A DNA stretch of 64,000 nucleotides. Source: Bog-756 sp963841885 (GTDB taxonomy: Bacteria; Actinomycetota; Acidimicrobiia; Acidimicrobiales; RAAP-2). The first letter of the stretch is position 1; every line of letters begins with the position of its first letter. The position numbers and the translations under genes are program-made. This document shows positions 35,076 through 42,705 of this stretch, piece after piece. Where the stretch lies: NCBI GenBank assembly GCA_963841885.1, contig CAWJEK010000024.1, positions 1 to 64,000 of the forward strand, written 5' to 3'. The notes beneath the pieces were generated by a model, which worked only from the letters and a program-made list of their open reading frames with translations, did no database searches and was not told the DNA's origin.

Positions 35076-36587
35076 ATGGGCCCCCTGACCGGACTCGACG
35101 GGGCATTCCTGGCCCTCGAGTCACCCACCACCCACCTCCACATCCTGGGGGCGATCGTCCTCGATCCCACCGGGGTGCCCGGCGGTGTCGGCTTCCGGCG
35201 CATCCGCTCGCTGGTGGACGAGCGGTTGCCGCTCGTGCCGCCCTTCCGCATGCGGATGGTCGGCGTACCCTTCGGACTCCAGCACCCGACCCTGGTGGAG
35301 GACCCGGCGTTCGACCTCGACTACCACGTGCGACGGGCCGGTCTGCCCGCCCCCGGCGGCCGGCGGGAGCTCGCCGAATTCATGGCCGACCTGGCCGCCC
35401 GGCCCCTCGACCGCTCCCGGCCCCTGTGGGAGTTCCATGTGGCGGAAGGCCTGGCGGACGGCCGGACCGCCCTGGTGGCCAAGGTGCACCACGCCGTCAT
35501 CGACGGGGTGTCGGGTGCCGACGTCCTGGCTGCGTTCTTCGACCTCGCCGCCGATCCGGGTCCCCGTCCGTTGTTCGGGGCGTCCCCGGCGGACGCTTCG
35601 GAGGACGGGCCCACCGGGGCTCAGGGGGAGGAAGCCGACGGGTCGGAGGCTCCCGACCCGCCCGGGGCGCTTCCGGGCGAGCTGGAGCAGCTCCGCCGGA
35701 CACTCAGCGGGGTGCCCGGCCAGCTCGACACCCTGGCCCGGTCCGTGGTCCGCACGGTGCAGACGGCCCGGGCCGTCAACTCCCACCACCGCGAGTCGGG
35801 TGCCGCACTCCCGCCGTCGCTGTTCGAGACGCCCCGGACGTCGATCAACGGGGCCATCTCGCCGCACCGTCGCGTCGCCCTGGCCGACCTCTCGCTCCCG
35901 GACGTGCGCCGGGTGGCGGCCGCCTTCGGGGGGACGGCCAACGACGTGATCCTGGCCGTGACCGCCGGCGGACTGCGGGCGCTGTTCGCCGGGAGGGCCG
36001 AGGAGCCCGAGACGTCGCTGGTGGCCATGGTCCCCGTGTCGGTGCGCACCGAGGCCGAACGGGGAGCCCTCGGGAACCGCGTGTCGGCGATGCTGGTGTC
36101 ACTCGCCACCGGGGTGACCGACCCGGCCGCCCGCCTCCGCCACATCCGGGACGGGATGCGGGCGGCCAAGGAGCAGAACCGGGCCGTCGACCCGTCGGTC
36201 TTCGCGTCGTGGGCGGAGGCCGCCTTCCCGGCGGTGGCCACCCGACTCTCCCGGCTGGTCGGGAACCTGCGGATCTTCGACCACGTGCGGCCGCCGTTCA
36301 ACCTGGTGGTCTCCAACGTGCCGGGCCCCGAGCCGGCCGTCTTCCTGGCCGGGGCCCGGATGGAGTCGCTCCACCCCCTCGGCCCGATCATGGAGGGCGT
36401 GGGGCTGAACGTCACGGTGTTCTCGTACCGCGACACGGTGCATGTCGGCGTCCTGGCCTGCCGGGACCTGGTCCCCGACGTCGACGTCCTGGGCGACGCC
36501 CTGGTGACGTCGTTGGCCGAACTGGTCGCCGAAGCCGACCGGCGGGACCGACCCGTGCCCTGGTGGCACGCCGAGCTCCCCGCCTGA
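35076..36587 (+). CDS. wax ester synthase / diacylglycerol acyltransferase (WS/DGAT)
   Basis: An acyl-CoA-dependent acyltransferase making triacylglycerol or wax esters. The active-site motif KVHHAVIDGVSG (HHxxxDG) lies at about 138; the N-terminus LTGLDGAFLALESPTTHLHI and the C-terminal VVSNVPGPEPAVFLAGARM and GPIMEGVGLNVTVFSYRD are family blocks. 503 residues. It supports storage-lipid synthesis, typical of actinobacteria. Cotranscription with dut is likely from spacing alone. Confidence 0.92.
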   Translation: MGPLTGLDGAFLALESPTTHLHILGAIVLDPTGVPGGVGFRRIRSLVDERLPLVPPFRMRMVGVPFGLQHPTLVEDPAFDLDYHVRRAGLPAPGGRRELAEFMADLAARPLDRSRPLWEFHVAEGLADGRTALVAKVHHAVIDGVSGADVLAAFFDLAADPGPRPLFGASPADASEDGPTGAQGEEADGSEAPDPPGALPGELEQLRRTLSGVPGQLDTLARSVVRTVQTARAVNSHHRESGAALPPSLFETPRTSINGAISPHRRVALADLSLPDVRRVAAAFGGTANDVILAVTAGGLRALFAGRAEEPETSLVAMVPVSVRTEAERGALGNRVSAMLVSLATGVTDPAARLRHIRDGMRAAKEQNRAVDPSVFASWAEAAFPAVATRLSRLVGNLRIFDHVRPPFNLVVSNVPGPEPAVFLAGARMESLHPLGPIMEGVGLNVTVFSYRDTVHVGVLACRDLVPDVDVLGDALVTSLAELVAEADRRDRPVPWWHAELPA

Positions 36588-36615
36588 CCGGCCGGGCTTG
36601 GCGCGGCACCTCCCG

Positions 36616-37185
36616 TCAGTCGGCGGTCCTGTCCGACCAGGCGTCGCGGCCGATCTGCCACACCTGCCAACGTCCGCACTGCCCCGGCACGTCGATCTCC
36701 TGGTCGACCTCGTCGACGTAGCGGTACCCGAGCCTCGGGGGGACGGCCGCGCTGCGCCGGTTGCCCTTGTCCATGCGGATCTCCACGGTGTCGATGTGGT
36801 CGAAATGGGCGAAGGCGGCCGTGGTGAGAGCCCGCGAGGCCATGGTGGCGTAACCCCGATGGGTGGCGTCGGTCCGGATCCAGTAGCCGATCTCGACCGT
36901 CGTCGGGCCGCCCCGCCGATAGATCCCGACGGCGCCCACGATCCGGTCGGACGCCGGCTCGACCACCACGTACTGCCAGTCCTCCCCGGCGTCGAAGCGG
37001 GCCTGACCCTCGGTCAGCACGGTGACGTGACCTTCCACGGTGGGCTCCTCCTGGGCCCACGGCATCCACGGTCGTAGCTCGGGGAGGCTGGTCGCCACCG
37101 CGTCGCAGAGGCCCTCGGCGTGCTGGGGACGCCAGCGTCGGAGCTCGACGGCCTCGGCGGGCAGCCCATCGGGGAGGAGTGCCAT
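36616..37185 (-). CDS. GNAT acetyltransferase (RimJ/RimL-like)
   Basis: A 189-residue GCN5-related N-acetyltransferase. Features: start region VELRRWRPQHAEGLCDAVA, the core GAVGIYRRGGPTTVEIGYWI, and the acetyl-CoA-binding loop THRGYATMASRALTTAAF. RimJ/RimL-type enzymes modify protein N-termini or small amines; the target here is unknown. The ATG at 37185 is preferred over one at 37203. It is convergent with the WS/DGAT gene. Confidence 0.87.
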   Translation of the reverse strand: MALLPDGLPAEAVELRRWRPQHAEGLCDAVATSLPELRPWMPWAQEEPTVEGHVTVLTEGQARFDAGEDWQYVVVEPASDRIVGAVGIYRRGGPTTVEIGYWIRTDATHRGYATMASRALTTAAFAHFDHIDTVEIRMDKGNRRSAAVPPRLGYRYVDEVDQEIDVPGQCGRWQVWQIGRDAWSDRTAD

Positions 37186-37261
37186 GCCAGCAGGATGGCA
37201 CACCGCACCCGGTAGGGCATTCCGGATCGGATGCCCTCAACTGCTATGGTGGACCCCTCAC

Positions 37262-37337
37262 GCGGACGTGGCTCAGCTGGTAGAGCACAACCTTGCCAAG
37301 GTTGGGGTCGCGGGTTCGAATCCCGTCGTCCGCTCCA
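37262..37337 (+). tRNA. tRNA-Gly (GCC)
   Basis: A complete 76-nt cloverleaf. Acceptor arms are GCGGACG and CGTCCGC, the D-arm includes GCTCAGCTGGTAGAGC, the anticodon arm is CAACC-TTGCCAA-GGTTG with anticodon GCC at 37295-37297, and the T-arm is GCGGGTTCGAATCCCGT. CCA is encoded. It marks the edge of a lower-GC region holding gene remnants. Confidence 0.97.
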
Positions 37338-37341
37338 GGTC

Positions 37342-37375
37342 AGAGGCCCTTTCGGGGGCCTCTGTTCCATTTTCT
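37342..37375 (+). terminator. intrinsic terminator after tRNA-Gly
   Basis: An 8-bp stem AGAGGCCC / GGGCCTCT (37342-37349 and 37356-37363) with loop TTTCGG, followed by a T-rich stretch GTTCCATTTTC. It starts four bases after the tRNA 3' end. Confidence 0.8.
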
Positions 37376-37442
37376 CGTCTTTCCATCGCGTGGGCCGGAT
37401 CCTTCGTCGGTGGCTGCCGACCCATTTCCGTGGTCGATGGAC

Positions 37443-37725
37443 ATGACCGAAACCGGCTGTCGGGCTGACTTGCGCGACGGCGCAGCGACGCCACGAGCGG
37501 GCGAACACCCCTCGATAGAGACGCCGTGTTGTACGGAGAATGGGACATCTTCGCCTCCGGACGCGAGATCGTCAGGTCCAGGTATCCAAACGCAACGCAG
37601 GTGACGCTTCAGGATTCCGGACACGTCCACCGGTTGCAGAATCGGGCTACGCCGAAGCGCTGAACCAGTTCTACGAGCTTGCATGCCGCCACGGCTGGAC
37701 GTCGCCAGTAGAGGTGCATCGGCAC
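37443..37725 (+). pseudogene. alpha/beta hydrolase C-terminal remnant
   Basis: Three short reading frames join into the end of an alpha/beta hydrolase: LRDGAATPRAGEHPSIETP, then VLYGEWDIFASGREIVRS with ALVTL-like TQVTLQDSGHVHRLQNRA (the catalytic acid and His regions), then SGYAEALNQFYELACRHGW. The N-terminal part with the nucleophile elbow is absent. It lies about 105 bases downstream of the tRNA-Gly and ends just before a short direct repeat, consistent with a truncated, decayed gene, although indel error may add to the breaks. Confidence 0.6.
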
Positions 37726-37728
37726 GAG

Positions 37729-37748
37729 CCACCCATCCGGTGTTCGGG
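37729..37748. repeat. 20-bp direct repeat, copy 1
   Basis: CCACCCATCCGGTGTTCGGG occurs here and, identically, at 38789-38808. The two copies flank the pentapeptide-repeat gene. Related degenerate sequences occur at 40169 and 40874. Confidence 0.8.
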
Positions 37749-37955
37749 CACCCAACAGTGTCATGAACACGCGTCGTCGACTCGCGGACGGTGACGTGAA
37801 CCTCGCTCCATGTGGGATAGCAGAGCGATATGAGCGACTTGTCGGTCCTGTCGGTTCCATTCAGGCGACGCCCGTGTCAAGGTGACGAGGTCCATCGCTG
37901 GCGGTGATAGGGCTGTGGCCGCAGCACCTCCGGCAACGTCCCGAAGGAGTTGCAA

Positions 37956-38696
37956 ATGAAGGTGACAATGACAATCAGGGTCGCGGTGGTGGCCGCGGTC
38001 GCATCGGCGACGATCGCCGTCGGGGTGACCGCGGTAGTGACTGCGGGAGCTGCTGAATCGGCTACCACGTACTACGCATGCCTCAAGTCCGGCAAGCTGA
38101 CGGACGTCGGTACGACGGCACCAACCTGCGCCACCTCGATCAGCTGGAATGCACAGGGTCCCCAAGGGGTGCAGGGGGCCCAGGGTCCAGCGGGGCCGCA
38201 GGGACCGGCTGGCAGTACCGTCAATGCCTGCACCAGCCCCCCTGGGCCGGACCTGAACTTCAGCGCCTGCGTGCTCAGCGACGAGCAATGGCCCGGAGTG
38301 GACCTTGCCGGCAGCTCCTTGATCGCGACGCAACTCACGGGGTCGAGGCTGGTATACGCCGATTTCGCCGGAGGGAATCTGAGTTACTCCTCCCTCGGAG
38401 GTGACACGCTGAACTCGGTGAACCTCTCAGGGGCCGAACTGGTCGGCGCTGACCTCACCCCGAGTTCCGGGACCACTCAACTCGAGAACTCGAACCTGAC
38501 CGACGCGAACCTGACCTACGCGGATCTCGAGAATGTCAACATGTACGGGGACAACCTGACCGGTGCAAATCTGACTGATGCACTGAGCCTGTCCAGCGCC
38601 TCGCTCCAGAATGTCACCTGGTCCGATACAACCTGTCCCGATGGCACGCTCAGCAACAACGACGGAGGTACGTGTGTCAACAACCTGACGTCGTAG
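37956..38696 (+). CDS. secreted collagen-like / pentapeptide-repeat protein
   Basis: A 246-residue secreted protein of unknown role. The signal peptide (about 1-32) ends near VTAGAAES. Next come a short Cys-containing segment, a collagen-like GxxGxxGxx run (QGPQGVQGAQGPAGPQGPAG, about 68-87), a Cys pair, pentapeptide repeats of the A(D/N)LxG type from about 115 to 215 (right-handed beta-helix), and a C-terminal SDTTCPDGTLSNNDGGTCVN with a likely disulfide. ATG 37956 follows AAGGAG. The composition is lower in GC than the neighbours. Exact 20-bp repeats flank the gene. A surface-adhesion or structural role is only a guess. Confidence 0.85.
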   Translation: MKVTMTIRVAVVAAVASATIAVGVTAVVTAGAAESATTYYACLKSGKLTDVGTTAPTCATSISWNAQGPQGVQGAQGPAGPQGPAGSTVNACTSPPGPDLNFSACVLSDEQWPGVDLAGSSLIATQLTGSRLVYADFAGGNLSYSSLGGDTLNSVNLSGAELVGADLTPSSGTTQLENSNLTDANLTYADLENVNMYGDNLTGANLTDALSLSSASLQNVTWSDTTCPDGTLSNNDGGTCVNNLTS

Positions 38697-38788
38697 CCGC
38701 AGAGCTACCCTCCGACGCGAGGTGCCGCCGGCACCGGCCGGGGCACCTCGCCTGCGAGCACGAGGTACTCCGCCCATGCTGGTGTGCC

Positions 38789-38808
38789 CCACCCATCCGG
38801 TGTTCGGG
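38789..38808. repeat. 20-bp direct repeat, copy 2
   Basis: Identical to 37729-37748. The sequence after this copy (GGCAGG) continues the match to the degenerate copy at 40169-40196 rather than to copy 1. Confidence 0.8.
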
Positions 38809-38822
38809 GGCAGGCTGGTGCT

Positions 38823-39119
38823 TTAACTCCTGCTCGCACCTTGCCCTTGCCGTCTCGCTCGGCGGGCCGATACAAGAACGGCTGCAATCAGCGAGACGAT
38901 CCAGAGAGCGATCGAGGTGAGGACCATGGCGACGCATCCGGTGACGAACCTCCTCAGTCCGTCTCCAGAGCTGAGCAGCACCCCCAAAGCAAAGGCAATC
39001 GCCAACAGGCCGACGCTGATCGTCCAGATCGCCCTAGAGAGGCGCTGACCCGAGGCCAGGCGACGGGGTTGCTTGTCGTCAGCTTCAGCCTGGGCCACCG
39101 TCGTGTCCTTTGTGGCCAC
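38823..39119 (-). CDS. small membrane protein, two helices
   Basis: A 98-residue protein from a GTG at 39119 (VATKDTTVAQAEADDKQ). Two hydrophobic helices at about 30-50 and 58-78 (ISVGLLAIAFALGVLLSSG, VTGCVAMVLTSIALWIVSL) end in a basic tail SARRARRQG. It overlaps the preceding small membrane protein gene by 35 bases, so they are probably translationally coupled. Function unknown. Confidence 0.5.
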   Translation of the reverse strand: MATKDTTVAQAEADDKQPRRLASGQRLSRAIWTISVGLLAIAFALGVLLSSGDGLRRFVTGCVAMVLTSIALWIVSLIAAVLVSARRARRQGQGASRS

Positions 39120-39285
39120 CGGAGTAGTAGTCGCGGAGTTGCTCAGCGGCTTTGACCTGGTCGGCACGGGTCTCGGGGGTATCAAGGCTCGTTTTCCGCA
39201 GAAGCCAGAAGCTGACGATGATGAGTCCGATGCCGATGATCACACCGATCCCTACCGCCCACTGCACAAGGACCGCTCCCAACAC
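39085..39285 (-). CDS. small membrane protein, one helix
   Basis: A 66-residue protein starting MLGAVLVQWAVGIGVIIGIG, with one transmembrane helix (about 3-28), a Lys/Arg stop-transfer signal (LLRKTSLD) and a charged cytoplasmic tail ending GGHKGHDGGPG. It precedes and overlaps the two-helix gene in the same direction. Not recognised. Confidence 0.5.
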   Translation of the reverse strand: MLGAVLVQWAVGIGVIIGIGLIIVSFWLLRKTSLDTPETRADQVKAAEQLRDYYSGGHKGHDGGPG

Positions 39286-39573
39286 ACCGCAACGATACCC
39301 GGGATGGCGTCATCCGAATCCTTGTTGTGACAGACGAAGTTGTGCAGTTGTGATGGCACCCATCAAATGAGCTGTCCACATGCCCCGATGTACCGAATGG
39401 AGACAGCACGCGCACCGCAAGCGGCCTCCGGCCGATGAGCGACCGCGACCCGGTGATATGGGGCACCCCCCGGTCGTGCACAGGAAGCTTGGTCCTGCTG
39501 CACCAGCGCTCTACTGCTGGAGATGCCTATGCCGCTTGGTGCCTCATCGCGAGTGATCAGGTGCCCGGTGCTC
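39286..39573. other. 288-bp stretch without a supported gene
   Basis: Mixed composition, no open frame with convincing codon use, no RNA gene seen. It may hold the promoter of the minus-strand small membrane proteins at its left edge. Confidence 0.4.
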
Positions 39574-40124
39574 TCACTCGTCTCGCGTGATCGCGTAGCT
39601 GGCCTCGTCGTCCCAGTGGTCTCGATGCCAATAAGCCTGAGGGTCGGTCACCTCGTCGTGCCATCCAGAACTCACCAGCAGCCGGATGACGGAGCTGTTT
39701 CTGGGATTCACTCCCGCATGGAGGCGCTGGACGCCTCCGACAGTGAAGGCATACCTGCACAGCTCGGCGAGGGCCTCTGACGCGTACCCCTGGCCTTGTG
39801 CGCCAGCTGCGAGTGTGATGCCAATCTCGGCCTCGTCTCCATGCCGCCTCAGGCCGATGTCGCCGATGACTCCACCCGAGTCAGCCATGCACCAACTGAC
39901 CCATCCGGTTTCCGCCATCCTGCGTTCACCGTCGAGGATGCTTCGAAAGTCAGCTTCGGTGAGGGCTGCGCCCATCCCTGGAAACGCGCCACGGCGGGGT
40001 CGTTGCGGTACGTCAGGACCGCCGACAAGTCTTCGCTCTCGAACGGTCGTAGCACCAGCCGGCGGGTCGACAGGATCACCACGGCACCGGTATTTGCCAC
40101 TGCTTGGAATCCATGGGTCAACAT
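39574..40124 (-). pseudogene. GNAT acetyltransferase, frame-broken
   Basis: A RimJ/RimL-like acetyltransferase of about 183 residues in two frames: ILSTRRLVLRPFESEDLSAV with YRNDPAVARFQGW, then after a shift near 39975 ALTEADFRSILDGERRMAET, GDIGLRRHGDEAEIGITLA, GQGYASEALAELCRYAF (acetyl-CoA loop) and NSSVIRLLVSSGW. All family blocks are present, so a single indel is enough to restore it. The start is taken as ATG 40124; a downstream GTG is possible. Confidence 0.75.
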
Positions 40125-40168
40125 TGGCACCTTTTGACAAGATCCGAGGTGCCAGAGTGAGTCACCGA

Positions 40169-40196
40169 GCCGGTGTTCTGGGGCAGGTGATAGTCC
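40169..40196. repeat. degenerate dispersed repeat
   Basis: GCCGGTGTTCTGGGGCAGG then TGATAGTCC matches the 3' part of the 20-bp repeat copy at 38789 (CCGGTGTTCGGGGGCAGG) and the segment at 40874-40900 (GTTCAGGGGCAG, GATAGTCC). Confidence 0.5.
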
Positions 40197-40257
40197 CTGA
40201 GCAATCCGGTCAGGCATGATGGCTTCCGATGAACGCGGTGAAGCCCGATGGTCCGGC

Positions 40258-40773
40258 ATGAAGTCGTTAGCCAGAGTTCTGCTCGTCGGCTATCTGGTCA
40301 TCCTGGCGTGGCTGGTCCTGTTCAAGTTCTCATTCACGTCGATACCGTCCTGCACTATGGCAAGAGAAGCCTAAACTTCATACCCTTCTCAGAAGGGCTT
40401 CGGGGAGTCCAGGCGAGTCTGTCGATAACGTCCTCGTTTTCATCCCGTTCGGGCTGCTATTGAGTGTCAACTTTAAGGTGGGATGGGCTTCTGGGGCAAG
40501 TTGCTGATTGTGCTCAGCAGCAGCATCGCGGCTGAGACGATCCAGTACATCCTTGCAATCGGTGCGACGGACATCACTGATGTCACCACGAATACCCTGG
40601 GAGGATTGATTGGGATAGTGGGTTATGACCTCAGTGGCAGGTACGTCGATCGAGAGAGACTGGACAAGTTCATCGTCGTAGCGGGATCGGTGGTTCTTGG
40701 AATGTGCGTCTTGCTCCTCGTCGCCTTGGAGCTCCATGGGGTGAAGTACCACAGGCACGGGCAATCCAGTTAG
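40258..40773 (+). pseudogene. VanZ-like membrane protein, several frame breaks
   Basis: Pieces of one VanZ-family protein appear in successive frames: MKSLARVLLVGYLVILAWLV, then HYGKRSLNFIPFSEG, then ESVDNVLVFIPFGLLLSV, then GFWGKLLIVLSSSIAAETIQ with DVTTNTLGGLIGIVGYDL and a last hydrophobic helix. VanZ domains occur in teicoplanin-resistance and other membrane proteins; their exact activity is unsettled. At least three frame changes lie between 40340 and 40483. Total length is close to that of small VanZ proteins. Confidence 0.7.
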
Positions 40774-40873
40774 CCGAGAAGGCGGCTCTGGTGCGGTCGA
40801 CGCAGGCAACCTCGCGAGCAAGCGCGGACCCCGGCCTCCGGCTGAGACTCCTGACGTGAGGGGTATCGCAGAA

Positions 40874-40900
40874 GTGCCGTTCAGGGGCAGTCGATAGTCC
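40874..40900. repeat. degenerate dispersed repeat
   Basis: GTGCCGTTCAGGGGCAG followed by TCGATAGTCC, similar to 40169-40196. It lies in noncoding sequence just beyond the VanZ remnant. Confidence 0.45.
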
Positions 40901-40936
40901 GGTGGCGATCGCCTGAGAAGCGGCGGCAGGATCCGA

Positions 40937-41155
40937 TCAGATGGGCGACTCCGTGGGCAGCCGTCGGTCGACGTCTGCCCCGTTCCATCGCGTGGGTAGC
41001 CCTTCGACGGTTCGACGGTCACCTGGGTGAGGAACTCGCCGTCGTGCCCGGCGACACTGATGCTGGTCGACCGGGTGGTGACCCGGGGCCCGGGTCGAAC
41101 TCCTCGGCGAAGGTCATGATCCGACTGCGCAACCACGGGAGACCGGGGTCGTGCT
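40937..41155 (-). pseudogene. unrecognised coding remnant
   Basis: On the minus strand three consecutive frames give protein-like pieces with high third-position GC: EHDPGLPWLRSRIMTFAEE, then VTTRSTSISVAGHDGEFLTQ, then GLPTRWNGADVDRRLPTESP and a TGA at 40937-40939. They look like the C-terminal end of one protein broken by two shifts. Family unknown. Confidence 0.4.
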
Positions 41156-41159
41156 CCGA

Positions 41160-41370
41160 CCGTGTTCCAGGTGGACTGTTTCGCCGATGACGCAGAGGCC
41201 AACGCCTTCATGTACCGCTCGTTCGCCGTCAACCCGATCGGGGTCGAGTGCGACCCCGACTCCTGGCTGGCCGACCTCCTCTCGGGCACGCCCGCCGAGG
41301 ACCTGCTCACCCGGAAGGCCGATCTGCCCGTTTCCCCGATCCGCAACGCCACCTCCGGAGGGCTCGCCCC
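41160..41370 (+). pseudogene. unrecognised coding fragment
   Basis: About 70 codons with very regular GC-rich third positions encode VFQVDCFADDAEANAFMYRS, then NPIGVECDPDSWLADLLSG and AEDLLTRKADLPV. Beyond about 41370 the frame degenerates. No start and no family match known to me. It lies back to back with the minus-strand remnant. Confidence 0.4.
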
Positions 41371-41517
41371 ACCTGCCGGGTGGTGCGGTCGCCTTCGACC
41401 CGGGCTCGGTGACCACGACATCCGGCGGCGGCCCGAACGACCCGGGACCTCCGGCCGACGGGTCGCTAGGCTGTACCCGACGGACCGATCCATGCATTGC
41501 GAACCAGGGGGAAGCCC

Positions 41518-42285
41518 ATGCCGGAATTCACCTCGTACGACGCCGGGACACCTTCGTGGGTCGACCACGCCGCCCCGGACATCGACGCCTCCAACGCCTT
41601 CTACGCGGCGCTCTTCGGCTGGCAGGCCGAGGACCAGGGTGAGGACATGGGCCACTACACCCTGCTGCGCAAAGGCGGCAAGACGGTGGCCGGGAACATG
41701 CCGGCCATGGGCGAGGGACAGCCGAGCGTCTGGGTCAGCTACATCTCGGTGGAGGACGCCGACGCCACCGTCGAGCGGGCGACGAAGGCCGGTGCCACGG
41801 TCTTCGTCGGTCCGATGGACGTCTCCGACATCGGCCGCATGGCCGTGTTCGCCGACCCTACCGGCGCGGCTGTCGGCATCTGGCAGCCGAAGTCGTTCAT
41901 CGGGGCGGAGCTGGCGAACGAGGCCGGCGCCTTCGTCTGGAGCGAGCTGAACACACGCGACGTGCCGGCGGCCAAGGCGTTCTACTCGGAGGTCTTCGGT
42001 TGGGCGGCACACGACGCCGACATGGGGGACATGACCTACAGCGAGTGGAAGGTCGCCGACCGGACGGTGGCGGGCATGATGCCCATGCCGGACATGGTCC
42101 CTGCCGAAGTTCCGGCCCACTGGCTCGTGTACTTCGGTGTCGACGACACGGACGTCTCGGTGGCGCAGGCCACCGGACTGGGTGCCACCGTGCTCGTCCC
42201 TCCGACCGACATCCCTCCGGGCCGGTTCGCCGTCCTGACCGATCCGCACGGCGCCACCTTCGCCATCATCAAGCTGCAGTCCTGA
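41518..42285 (+). CDS. two-domain VOC/glyoxalase-like protein
   Basis: A 255-residue protein with two vicinal-oxygen-chelate domains. Domain 1 begins PSWVDHAAPDIDASNAFYAA with ALFGWQ, and domain 2 is GAFVWSELNTRDVPAAKAFY with SEVFGW; each has the paired beta-alpha-beta-beta-beta units and Glu/His metal-ligand candidates. Homologues in actinobacteria are annotated as glyoxalase or hydroxylase, mostly without known substrates. The ATG follows AGGGGGAAG. Confidence 0.88.
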   Translation: MPEFTSYDAGTPSWVDHAAPDIDASNAFYAALFGWQAEDQGEDMGHYTLLRKGGKTVAGNMPAMGEGQPSVWVSYISVEDADATVERATKAGATVFVGPMDVSDIGRMAVFADPTGAAVGIWQPKSFIGAELANEAGAFVWSELNTRDVPAAKAFYSEVFGWAAHDADMGDMTYSEWKVADRTVAGMMPMPDMVPAEVPAHWLVYFGVDDTDVSVAQATGLGATVLVPPTDIPPGRFAVLTDPHGATFAIIKLQS

Positions 42286-42343
42286 CATCCGGGCGGAGCG
42301 GGATGACCCACGGTCGGCCATCGTCCGGCCGGGAGCTTCGCCG

Positions 42344-42703
42344 ATGATCTTCGGTGCCCATGTCATCGTCTACGTGGGCGATGTGGCCGCGGCCGGTCGC
42401 CCTTCCGGGGCGTCCCGGCGTACCCGTCGGTGGACGCCGGGAACGACTGGCTGATCTTCGCCCTCTCTTCTCTCCGGCAGAGATGGCGGTCCACCCTCGG
42501 GCCACGACGGCGGACGCGAGCTCCACCTGAAGGGCGGCGACGACTCCGGGGAGAAGCAACGTTACGCCCTCCGGGACGTGCACGGCTCCGAGGTCGAGGA
42601 GGCCCGCTGGGGGTCGGTGACCATGATCCGGCTGTCCGGCGGTGGGGCGGTCGGGCTCCACCCGCCGCAGCATCCGCCGGACCTGTCCCCGGCGACCGGC
42701 TGA
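42344..42703 (+). pseudogene. VOC family protein, frame-broken
   Basis: MIFGAHVIVYVGDVAAAGR, then in other frames VPSVDAGNDWLIFAL, PPAEMAVHP, RELHLKGGDD and WGSVTMIRLSGGGAVGLHPP reconstruct a 120-residue single-domain VOC protein of the type that ends with LPGGGELGLYQP. Two or three frame shifts lie between 42400 and 42560. It follows the two-domain VOC gene by 58 bases and ends two bases before the convergent permease stop. Confidence 0.6.
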
Positions 42704-42705
42704 AG

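Noticed and set aside
37540..37794. An independent small gene after tRNA-Gly
   Set aside because: Its first half is out of frame with the recognisable hydrolase peptide; it is best explained as part of the broken alpha/beta hydrolase.
40378..42366. A 662-codon minus-strand open frame
   Set aside because: It crosses VanZ pieces, repeats and the well-supported VOC gene in antisense; only a short part overlaps a plausible remnant at 40937-41155.
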